The translations under genes were made by a program, and so were the position numbers. A DNA stretch of 5,356 nucleotides from an uncultured bacterium (GTDB lineage Bacteria; Actinomycetota; Actinomycetes; S36-B12): the NCBI GenBank assembly GCA_903954205.1, contig CAJBMR010000171.1, positions 1 through 5,356 of the forward strand, read 5' to 3'. A model generated the notes under the pieces. That model searched no databases. It saw only the letters and a program-made list of their open reading frames with translations, and was not told the origin of the DNA. Positions 1-5,356 of this stretch are shown here, piece by piece. Position 1 is the stretch's first letter. The number at the start of each line of letters is the position of its first letter.

Positions 1-697
1 GCAGTGCCCCCGCGACATTGAATCGCTCCGTCATCTGGGTGCTCATCTGGGCATTGACCTGCATCTGCTGCTTGGTGAGCGCCTGGAGGCGCCGCCCCAT
101 CCAGCGCGCCGGGAGCAGGAACAGGGGCACGAGCACAAGTGAGAGGAGCGTGACCTGCCATGACAGGAGGAACATCGTCACGAGGACGATGGTCACGGTG
201 ATCAGATTGCCGACCACACCGCCGAGCGTGGAGGTGAACGCCTGCTGCGCACCGATTACGTCACTGTTGAGCCGTGAGACGAGCGCACCGGTCTGAGCGC
301 GCGTGAAGAACGCCACTGACTGTCGCTGCACGTGGTCGTAGACCTCGGTGCGCAAGTCATAGATGAGGCCTTCGCCGATGCGTGATGAGTACCAGCGCCC
401 CACGAGGTTGATTCCGGCGTCGAGCAGGGCAAGCACGGCAACGAGGATCGCGAGCGCCGTCACGAGCTGCGCATTGCCCTGGGAGATGCCGTTGTCGATG
501 ATCTGCCTGAAGACCAGAGGCTGGGCCACCGTGAGCAACGAGACCAGGACGAGCGTGATCAGGAAGGCGATGACCAGGCGGCGGTATGGGCGGGCGTAGG
601 TCAGGATGCGCTTGACCACCGGCCAGCCGACCGAGGAGACCTGGGAGGGATCCCTGGTCATCGACTGATAGATCTGCCAGGGATTGACCCCGGACAC
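1..697 (-). CDS. ABC exporter, N-terminal transmembrane half (partial, runs off left edge)
   Basis: The visible 232 residues are the start of a type IV (exporter-fold) ABC transporter, in which a membrane domain is normally fused to a C-terminal ATPase. The ATPase would lie beyond the left edge, so ATP binding is inferred. Hydrophobic segments sit at about residues 41-62, 77-97, 158-178 and 183-200. Between the second and third is the typical intracellular loop: LRTEVYDHVQRQ at 115-126, then FFTRAQTGALVSRLNSD at 130-146. This FF-G-L-SR-x-xD pattern is characteristic of the family. The start is a GTG at 697-695, two bases after the crotonase stop, preceded by a G-rich run at 707-712 at suitable distance. 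An ATG at 661-659 is possible but has no good ribosome site. Substrate is unknown; half-exporters of this type work as homo- or heterodimers in the cytoplasmic membrane, and a partner gene could follow. Fold assignment is secure; cargo is not. Confidence 0.9.
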   Translation of the reverse strand, partial: MSGVNPWQIYQSMTRDPSQVSSVGWPVVKRILTYARPYRRLVIAFLITLVLVSLLTVAQPLVFRQIIDNGISQGNAQLVTALAILVAVLALLDAGINLVGRWYSSRIGEGLIYDLRTEVYDHVQRQSVAFFTRAQTGALVSRLNSDVIGAQQAFTSTLGGVVGNLITVTIVLVTMFLLSWQVTLLSLVLVPLFLLPARWMGRRLQALTKQQMQVNAQMSTQMTERFNVAGAL

Positions 698-699
698 GA

Positions 700-1491
700 C
701 TAGCCGCCCCCCAGCAGGCTTCGTAGTCGCACGACCTGCGCGAGACGCTCCGTGCGTGCCTGATCTGCGCGCCCGGCATCTTCAGCCGCAGACAGGAGCG
801 GAAGAAGGTCGGCCACGGCACCGCGCGGGGCACTCCCCACCGCGGTGATGACCTCGGCGAGGGCCACGTCGAGATCAGAGACGACCCTGGTGACGAAGCC
901 CAGGGCGTAGCCCTCCTCAGCAGCGACCGTCCGCCCGGTCGCGCACAGATCCACGGCGCGCGCGTAGCCCACTGCACGCACGAGCGGCTGAGTCCCGCCG
1001 AGGTCGGGCACGAGCCCGTACGACGTCTCGCGCATGGCAAAGGTCGCAGAGGGCGTCGCCAAGAGGATGTCGCATGCCAGCGCCAACTGGAATCCAGCGC
1101 CGATGGCGGGGCCATGCACTGCGGCCACGGTGAGCGCAGGCGAGTCACGCTGCCACAGGAAGGCGCGCTGGAACTCCTCGATGCGACCCGCCATGGCGTC
1201 GTCGTCCATGGCAGCGAGCGCGGCCAGTGAGGCCTCCCCGGGAATCCCCTCAGCCGTGAACATGCGCCGGTCGAGCCCCGCGGAGAACGCGCTGCCGGAG
1301 CCGCGGAAGACCACAAGAGTGGTCTCGCCGTCCGCGCAGGATTCACCGACGGCCGCCAGGGCTGCCCACGTGGCAGGCGTCTGGGCATTGCGCGCATCGG
1401 GTCGATCGAGGGTGACCGTGACGATCGAACCCTGGCGCACCACGGACACGTGTCCACGCTCCAGGAGATCACTCGACAGGTCAGTTCCCAC
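700..1491 (-). CDS. Enoyl-CoA hydratase/isomerase family protein (crotonase fold)
   Basis: This 263-residue protein has the usual crotonase length. Crotonases act on acyl-CoA thioesters, usually hydrating or isomerising enoyl-CoA in fatty-acid breakdown. The first oxyanion-hole region is GSAFSAGLD at residues 66-74. The second is VHGPAIGAGFQLALACDI at 125-142. The conserved GGTQ follows at 165-168, in the same context as GAGGTQRL of classical hydratases. By alignment from memory with rat mitochondrial hydratase, E155 matches Glu164, but Q135 stands where Glu144 is expected. D163 lies eight residues after E155, the same spacing as the Glu/Asp pair of dienoyl-CoA isomerase. The exact reaction is therefore open: hydratase, isomerase or another CoA chemistry. 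The GTG start at 1491-1489 is supported by GGAGG at 1496-1500. It follows the ABC-F stop after 12 bases, and the exporter starts two bases after its own stop. It resembles the position of M. tuberculosis echA12 beside an ABC-F gene. Confidence 0.9.
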   Translation of the reverse strand: MGTDLSSDLLERGHVSVVRQGSIVTVTLDRPDARNAQTPATWAALAAVGESCADGETTLVVFRGSGSAFSAGLDRRMFTAEGIPGEASLAALAAMDDDAMAGRIEEFQRAFLWQRDSPALTVAAVHGPAIGAGFQLALACDILLATPSATFAMRETSYGLVPDLGGTQPLVRAVGYARAVDLCATGRTVAAEEGYALGFVTRVVSDLDVALAEVITAVGSAPRGAVADLLPLLSAAEDAGRADQARTERLAQVVRLRSLLGGG

Positions 1492-1495
1492 AGAT

Positions 1496-1500
1496 CCTCC
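1496..1500 (-). promoter_or_regulatory. Ribosome binding site of the crotonase gene
   Basis: A perfect GGAGG on the minus strand lies in the 12-base gap after the ABC-F stop codon, four bases before the GTG at 1491. It is the clearest Shine-Dalgarno site in the window. It fixes the crotonase start at this GTG rather than at the later in-frame GTG at residue 15. Confidence 0.75.
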
Positions 1501-1503
1501 GTA

Positions 1504-3102
1504 TCAGGCCAGCTCGACGAGCTCAGCGTAGTCGTCACTCCACAGGTCCTCGTCGCCCTCGGGAAGGATGACCACGCGCTGGGGGTCTAATGCCCGCACA
1601 GCCCCCTCATCGTGGGTGACCAGCACCACCGCGCCCCGATACCGACTCAAGGCGGCCAAGATCTCGTCTCGGCTGGCGGGATCCAGGTTGTTGGTGGGCT
1701 CGTCGAGCAACAGCACATTCGCGCTCGACACCACGAGCGTCGCCAAGGCAAGCCGTGTCTTCTCTCCGCCGGAGAGCACCCTCACGGGCTTGGCCACATC
1801 GTCGCCGGTAAAGAGGAAGGATCCGAGCACAGAGCGCCGCTCACTCTCCGCAAGGTCGGGGGCTGCGCTCGCGAACGTCTCGAGCACCGTGCGCTCGGGG
1901 TCAAGTGTCTCGTGCTCCTGCGCGTAGTAGCCGACCTGGGCGCCGTGGCCGTGGATCACCTCCCCCGTGTCCGGACGGTCCACGCCGGCGAGAATCCTCA
2001 GCAGGGTCGTCTTGCCGGCGCCGTTGAGGCCGAGAACGACGACGCGCGAGCCCCGGTCCACCGCAAGATCGACGTCGGTGAAGACCTCCTCGGAACCGTA
2101 CGAGCGCGACACCCCACGCGCGCTCAATGGAGTCTTCCCACACGGAGCGGGCTCGGGGAGCCGGATGCGCGCCACCCTGTCAGCCGCGCGAGCCTCCTCC
2201 AGCCCACTCACGATGCGATCGGCTCTCTTGAGCATGGACTGCGCGGCTTTCGCTTTGGTGGCCTTGGCGCGCATCCGCTCTGCCTGCTCTCGGAGGGCCC
2301 CCGCCTGCTTCTCGGCGTTGGCACGCTCACGTCGCCGGCGGCGCTCATCCGTCTCGCGCTGCTGGAGGTAGGCCGACCAGCCCATGGAGTAGGTATCGAG
2401 CACAGCGCGCTGCGCGTCTAGGTGCAGCACGGTGTTGACCGTGGCATCCAAGAGGCCCACGTCATGGCTGATGACGACGAAACCCCCGGCGTAGGACGCG
2501 AGGAAGCGTCGCAGCCACACGATGGAGTCGGCATCGAGATGGTTCGTGGGCTCGTCCAGCAGGAGGACGTCGTAGCCGCCGAAGAGGATGCGCGCCAATT
2601 CCACACGTCTGCGCTGACCGCCCGAGAGCGTGCCGATGGGCTGGCTGAGCACGCGCTCGGGGAGGCCCACGCTCGCGGCGATGCGCGCTGCCTCGGCGTC
2701 GGCGGCGTAGCCCCCCAGGGACTCGAACTCCAACGAAGCACGGTCATAGCCGCGCATGGCTCGCTCGCGGATGTCCATGTCGTCGTCGCCCATGCGCTCG
2801 GCTGCAGTGCGCATGGTCCTGGCGACGGCATCGAGTCCGCGGGCACCCAGGATGCGATCACGCGCCAGGGTCTCGAGGTCTCCGGTGCGCGGGTCCTGCG
2901 GCAGGTAGCCGACAGTTCCTGTGCGCCGCACGCTCCCTGCTGCTGGCTCGGCCTCCCCGGCGAGGACGCGGGTAAGGGTCGTCTTGCCGGCACCATTGCG
3001 CCCTACGAGCCCGACGCGGTCACCGGCGCCCACCTGGAAAGACGCATCCAGTAGGAGCAGCCGCGCTCCAGCGCGGAGTTCGAGGTCTTGGGCGGTGATC
3101 AC
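1504..3102 (-). CDS. ABC-F family ATPase (soluble, two ATPase domains)
   Basis: This 532-residue protein has two ABC ATPase domains and no membrane segments. That is the ABC-F layout, whose members bind the ribosome at the E site and aid translation or protect against antibiotics. Domain 1 has Walker A GRNGAGKT (34-41), signature LSGGQ (159-163), Walker B LLLDEPTNHLD (180-190, catalytic E184) and switch His213. Domain 2 has GLNGAGKT (358-365), LSGGE (443-447), LLLDEPTNNLD (464-474, E468) and His497. Both sites look intact. The linker, about 240-315, is rich in Arg, Lys, Glu and Ala and probably forms the paired helices that reach the tRNA. Domain 1 lacks a long EttA-like arm, and there is no Uup-like C-terminal extension. 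The C-terminus, EDLWSDDYAELVELA, resembles Rv1473-type actinobacterial proteins as I recall them. The GTG at 3102-3100 has only a weak GGGG upstream, but the protein begins directly at the first strand of domain 1, and a stop lies 18 bases upstream. Housekeeping versus resistance role is undecided. Confidence 0.93.
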   Translation of the reverse strand: MITAQDLELRAGARLLLLDASFQVGAGDRVGLVGRNGAGKTTLTRVLAGEAEPAAGSVRRTGTVGYLPQDPRTGDLETLARDRILGARGLDAVARTMRTAAERMGDDDMDIRERAMRGYDRASLEFESLGGYAADAEAARIAASVGLPERVLSQPIGTLSGGQRRRVELARILFGGYDVLLLDEPTNHLDADSIVWLRRFLASYAGGFVVISHDVGLLDATVNTVLHLDAQRAVLDTYSMGWSAYLQQRETDERRRRRERANAEKQAGALREQAERMRAKATKAKAAQSMLKRADRIVSGLEEARAADRVARIRLPEPAPCGKTPLSARGVSRSYGSEEVFTDVDLAVDRGSRVVVLGLNGAGKTTLLRILAGVDRPDTGEVIHGHGAQVGYYAQEHETLDPERTVLETFASAAPDLAESERRSVLGSFLFTGDDVAKPVRVLSGGEKTRLALATLVVSSANVLLLDEPTNNLDPASRDEILAALSRYRGAVVLVTHDEGAVRALDPQRVVILPEGDEDLWSDDYAELVELA

Positions 3103-3120
3103 AGCCCCGCGAGCGTACCC

Positions 3121-3456
3121 CTAGACGTTGAAGCCGAGGGCACGCAGCATCTCCCGGCCGTCATCAGTGATCTTGTCCGGACCCCACGGTGGCATCCACA
3201 CCCAGTTGATGGTGAAGGACTCCACGAGGTTGTCCAGCGCGGCGCGGGTCTGGTCTTCGATCACGTCGGTGAGAGGGCACGCCGCAGAAGTGAGCGTCAT
3301 GTCCAGTGTGGCGACATTGCCCTCGTCGAGGTGCACGTCGTAGACGAGTCCGAGGTCGACGACGTTGATCCCCAGCTCGGGGTCCACGACGTCCTTCATC
3401 GCCTCCCAGAGGTCTTCGGCTACCACCTGGTTTGCCACGCCTTCAGTCACGGTCAT
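3121..3456 (-). CDS. DUF59/MIP18 family iron-sulfur cluster assembly factor
   Basis: This short protein (111 residues from the ATG) belongs to the DUF59/MIP18 family, which helps mature iron-sulfur proteins. SufT of Firmicutes and the C-terminal part of eukaryotic CIA2 are relatives. Visible signatures are DPELGINVVDLGLVYDV at residues 25-41 and TLTSAACPL at 54-62. C60 is the conserved Cys thought to be functionally important in the family. The end, WMPPWGPDKITDDGREMLRALGF at about 87-109, is also typical. It follows sufU directly and overlaps its end, supporting a role in SUF assembly or cluster delivery; Rv1466 occupies the same place in M. tuberculosis. Start choice is uncertain. The ATG at 3456-3454 touches the GAGGGAG at 3457-3463, while the GTG at 3450-3448, two codons later, has better ribosome-site spacing. 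Only two residues depend on it. The frame stays open further upstream, but that sequence is sufU read in another frame and does not look like a real extension. I leave the symbol blank because sufT is not settled in actinomycetes. Confidence 0.92.
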   Translation of the reverse strand: MTVTEGVANQVVAEDLWEAMKDVVDPELGINVVDLGLVYDVHLDEGNVATLDMTLTSAACPLTDVIEDQTRAALDNLVESFTINWVWMPPWGPDKITDDGREMLRALGFNV

Positions 3457-3898
3457 CTCCCTCTGTCGCCTGCACCATTGCGTCCTTCCATGCCATCCAG
3501 GGCAGGAGGGCACACTTCACGCGCGCGGGATACTTCGCCACGCCAGCGAAGGCCACCGCGTCGCCCATCGTTTCCTCATCTCCCGCGATCTCGCCCTTGG
3601 ACTGCACCATCTCCTGGAAGCGCGCAAGGGCTTCGAGCGCCTCATCCAGCGTGCGTCCCGCGATGCTGTCGTACATCACGCTTGCGGACGCCTGAGAGAT
3701 GGAGCAACCCTGGCCCGCGTACGAGACGTCCTCGACATAGGTCGTCCCATCGCGTTCCTCAAGGTGCACGCGTAGGTCGATTTCGTCACCGCATGTGGGA
3801 TTCACGTGATGCACCTGAGCCTCGAAGGGCTCGCGCAGCCCTCGTCCCTGCGGGTTTCGGTAGTGGTCCAGGATGATCTCCTGGTAGAGATCCTCCAT
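3443..3898 (-). CDS. sufU: SufU, zinc-dependent sulfur acceptor for SufS
   Basis: SufU takes the persulfide sulfur from the cysteine desulfurase SufS and passes it toward the SufBCD scaffold. The 151-residue length fits the family. The N-terminus EDLYQEIILDHYRNP (2-16) is a clear SufU/IscU-type signature. The zinc ligands known from Bacillus subtilis SufU match C36 and D38 (in NPTCGDEIDL), C65 (in GQGCSISQAS) and C129 (in RVKCALLPW). The roughly 20-residue insertion before the last Cys, which separates SufU from IscU, is present (residues about 100-118, SKGEIAGDEETMGD). The ATG at 3898-3896 shares its A with the sufS TGA (TGATG), with GGAG at 3906-3909 seven bases upstream. A GTG one codon earlier would also fit. 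Translational coupling to sufS is likely, which suits two partners needed together. IscU is unlikely given the insertion and the neighbouring sufS and sufC. Confidence 0.96.
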   Translation of the reverse strand: MEDLYQEIILDHYRNPQGRGLREPFEAQVHHVNPTCGDEIDLRVHLEERDGTTYVEDVSYAGQGCSISQASASVMYDSIAGRTLDEALEALARFQEMVQSKGEIAGDEETMGDAVAFAGVAKYPARVKCALLPWMAWKDAMVQATEGDDRD

Positions 3899-5199
3899 CA
3901 CCGCGCTCCAAAGACCGCGCGTACGCGGCCCAGCGCCTCGATGCATTCGTCGATGTCTTGCGCGTCGTTGTAGATGTACGGCGACATTCGCGTCGTGGCC
4001 GGGACGCCCATGGCCCGACAACCCGGCCAGGCGCAATGGTGACCGACGCGCACCGCGATGCCGCTGCTGTCGAGCACCTGGCCGACGTCGTGTGGGTGCA
4101 CACCCTCCACAGTGAAGGAAATGGCGCTGCCACGGTCGATCAGGTCGGTAGGACCGACGACGGCGACCCCCGGAACCTCGGCAAGTCGGGTAAGTGCGTG
4201 TGCTGTCAGGGCTGCCTCGTGGGCAGCGACCTTCTCCATGCCGAGGGCATCGAGGTAGTCGCATGCGGCTGCTAGTCCGACGGCCTGAGCCACCATGGGC
4301 ACGCCTGCCTCGAAACGCTTGGGCGGCTCCGCGTAGGTGGACGACTCCATCGTCACGTTCTCGATCATCGAGCCCCCGGTGATGAAGGGAGGCATGCTCG
4401 CGAGGGTCTCCGAGGTGGCCCAGAGGCAACCGATGCCCGTCGGACCCAACATCTTGTGACCGCTCCAGGCGACAGCGTCGACACCCAGGCTCGCGACATC
4501 GATGGGCATGTGCGGGACGGACTGGCACGAATCGAGCACGATCAGTGCACCGACGGCACGTGCGGCGTCGACGATGGGGGCCACGGGGTTCACGGTCCCG
4601 AGGAGATTCGACTGCTGGGTGAACGAGACGACCCGCGTGCGCTCGTTGATGAGGCGGTCCAGGTCACTCAGGTCTAGCCGACCCTCCGGGGTGAGGGGAA
4701 TCCAACGCAGGACCGCACCCGTCTTCGCGCACACCTCCTGCCAGGGCACGAGGTTGGCGTGGTGCTCCATCTCGGTGACGAGGATCTCGTCGCCTTCGCG
4801 CAGGACGAATCGCTCAGCACCCTTGGGGAGATCCGATCCTCGCGCTGCTTTGGCAGTGGCGTTGCTGAAGGCGTAGGCCATGAGATTGAGCGACTCGGTC
4901 GCATTGCGCGTGAAGACCAGGTCGTCGGCCCGTGCTCCGACGAAGGCGGCGATGCGTGCGCGCGCACCCTCGAATGCCTCGGTCGCCTCCTCAGCCAACT
5001 GGTGCGCTCCGCGGTGCACGGCTGCGTTGCTAGTGAGGTAGTAGTCGCGCCCGGCATCGAGCACGGCGAGAGGCTTCTGGGTCGTCGCGGCCGAGTCCAG
5101 GTAGACGAGACGTCCGCCACCGCGCACGGTGCGGTCGAGGATGGGGAAATCCTCGCGCACCCTACGCGCATCCAGTGGACTCGACATGGCCGTGCTCAC
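3898..5199 (-). CDS. sufS: SufS cysteine desulfurase (PLP-dependent, group II)
   Basis: SufS removes sulfur from L-cysteine, giving alanine and an enzyme persulfide that feeds iron-sulfur cluster assembly. It is a soluble, homodimeric PLP enzyme. At 433 residues it is slightly longer than the usual 405-420. Seen in order are [11 protein letters not shown] (33-43), the [11 protein letters not shown] stretch with H147 stacking on PLP (143-153), [10 protein letters not shown] with D223 (221-230), [12 protein letters not shown] with the PLP lysine K249 (246-257), RFEAGVP (295-301), and [12 protein letters not shown] with the catalytic C389 (383-394). The RxGHHCA loop marks the SufS/CsdA class rather than IscS. 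Residues about 112-136 form a loop some 10-13 residues longer than in M. tuberculosis Csd as I recall it. The chosen start is the GTG at 5199-5197, which overlaps the sufC stop as GTGA; an ATG four codons later (5187-5185) is the alternative. Neither has a strong ribosome site, suggesting coupling to sufC translation. The gene ends one base into sufU. Confidence 0.97.
   Translation of the reverse strand: MSTAMSSPLDARRVREDFPILDRTVRGGGRLVYLDSAATTQKPLAVLDAGRDYYLTSNAAVHRGAHQLAEEATEAFEGARARIAAFVGARADDLVFTRNATESLNLMAYAFSNATAKAARGSDLPKGAERFVLREGDEILVTEMEHHANLVPWQEVCAKTGAVLRWIPLTPEGRLDLSDLDRLINERTRVVSFTQQSNLLGTVNPVAPIVDAARAVGALIVLDSCQSVPHMPIDVASLGVDAVAWSGHKMLGPTGIGCLWATSETLASMPPFITGGSMIENVTMESSTYAEPPKRFEAGVPMVAQAVGLAAACDYLDALGMEKVAAHEAALTAHALTRLAEVPGVAVVGPTDLIDRGSAISFTVEGVHPHDVGQVLDSSGIAVRVGHHCAWPGCRAMGVPATTRMSPYIYNDAQDIDECIEALGRVRAVFGAR
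3906..3909 (-). promoter_or_regulatory. Ribosome binding site of sufU, inside the end of sufS
   Basis: GGAG on the minus strand lies within the last codons of sufS, seven bases before the sufU ATG at 3898. It supports the ATG start and translational coupling across the TGATG junction. Confidence 0.6.
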
Positions 5200-5356
5200 G
5201 CCGTGCTGCCAGCCTTTGCGAAGCGCTCGTAGCCCTCGTCCTCGAGGCGCTGCGCCAACTCCGGGCCCCCGCTCTCGACGATCCGGCCATCGACGAAGAC
5301 GTGGACGAAGTCGGGATGGATGTAGCGCAGGATCCGGGTGTAGTGCGTGATGAGGA
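5196..5356 (-). CDS. sufC: SufC, ATPase of the SufBCD scaffold (C-terminal fragment, runs off right edge)
   Basis: The last 52 residues of an ABC-type ATPase enter from the right edge. They begin [20 protein letters not shown], with the switch histidine in ITHY, and continue [23 protein letters not shown]. The THYxRxLxYxxPDxVHV pattern and the GxxxxSGGxELAxxLExxGY ending are specific to SufC, the cytosolic ATPase that drives SufB-SufD for cluster assembly. The TGA at 5198-5196 overlaps the sufS GTG by four bases. The Walker A, signature and Walker B motifs must lie outside the window. The fragment is short, but the match and position immediately before sufS make the call firm. Confidence 0.95.
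   Translation of the reverse strand, partial: LITHYTRILRYIHPDFVHVFVDGRIVESGGPELAQRLEDEGYERFAKAGSTA

Noticed and set aside
659..661. ATG at residue 13 as the exporter start
   Set aside because: It lacks a ribosome binding site, and the GTG at 697 sits two bases after the crotonase stop with a G-rich run upstream. It remains a minor alternative.
357..1538. 393-codon minus-strand open frame across the crotonase gene and the start of the exporter gene
   Set aside because: It is an alternative frame. Its translation is low-complexity (Arg, Ser, Pro) with no domain, while the overlapping frames give clear crotonase and ABC exporter motifs.
1612..3054. Long plus-strand open frames (for example 1612-2421 and 2422-3054) opposite the ABC-F gene
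   Set aside because: They are antisense to a fully motif-supported gene. Their translations are rich in Arg, Gly, His and Ala with no recognisable domain, as expected for the mirror of a high-GC coding sequence.
3103..3120. Promoter or terminator in the largest intergenic gap, between the DUF59 and ABC-F genes
   Set aside because: At 18 bases it is too short for a promoter, and no inverted repeat or T-run is visible. A promoter inside the DUF59 gene cannot be excluded by eye.
3088..3876. 262-codon plus-strand frame opposite the DUF59 and sufU genes
   Set aside because: Its translation has no family resemblance and turns into Arg/Pro-rich sequence. Both opposite-strand genes are firmly identified.
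3443..4528. Possible long N-terminal extension of SufU reaching back to 4528
   Set aside because: The frame is open upstream only because it overlaps sufS. The extension is Arg/His/Gly-rich with no domain, and the ATG at 3898 has a ribosome site and gives a standard SufU length.

Overview
The window is a dense stretch of high-GC bacterial chromosome, most likely from an actinomycete (Actinomycetota). The reasons are the strongly G/C-biased third codon positions, the frequent GTG starts, the zinc-type SufU scaffold paired with SufS, and the gene order. That order resembles the SUF region of Mycobacterium tuberculosis as I remember it: Rv1463-Rv1466 for sufC, csd/sufS, sufU and a DUF59 protein, with Rv1472 (echA12) and Rv1473 (ABC-F) close by. 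I cannot name a genus.

All seven genes lie on the minus strand, so the window is read from right to left. In transcription order they are: the end of sufC (5196-5356, cut by the right edge); sufS cysteine desulfurase (3898-5199); sufU zinc-dependent sulfur acceptor (3443-3898); a DUF59/MIP18 iron-sulfur assembly factor (3121-3456); a two-domain ABC-F ATPase (1504-3102); a crotonase-fold enoyl-CoA hydratase/isomerase (700-1491); and the N-terminal membrane half of an ABC exporter (1-697, cut by the left edge). The last gene begins with a GTG just after the crotonase stop codon.

Neighbouring genes either overlap by 1-14 bases or are separated by at most 18 bases. No intergenic space could hold a conventional promoter or terminator, so the set looks like one translationally coupled operon or the distal part of a longer suf operon. 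No stretch over 300 bases lacks a gene. I saw no RNA genes, mobile elements, CRISPR arrays or notable repeats.

Functionally, the right-hand genes make iron-sulfur clusters. SufS takes sulfur from cysteine, SufU accepts the persulfide, SufC is the ATPase of the SufBCD scaffold, and the DUF59 protein probably helps assemble or deliver clusters. The left-hand genes (ABC-F, crotonase, exporter) have no obvious biochemical link to that pathway and seem to be long-standing neighbours.

I found no clearly new system. The points most worth checking are the crotonase, in which Gln replaces one of the two usual catalytic Glu residues, and the persistent linkage of ABC-F and crotonase genes to the SUF operon.
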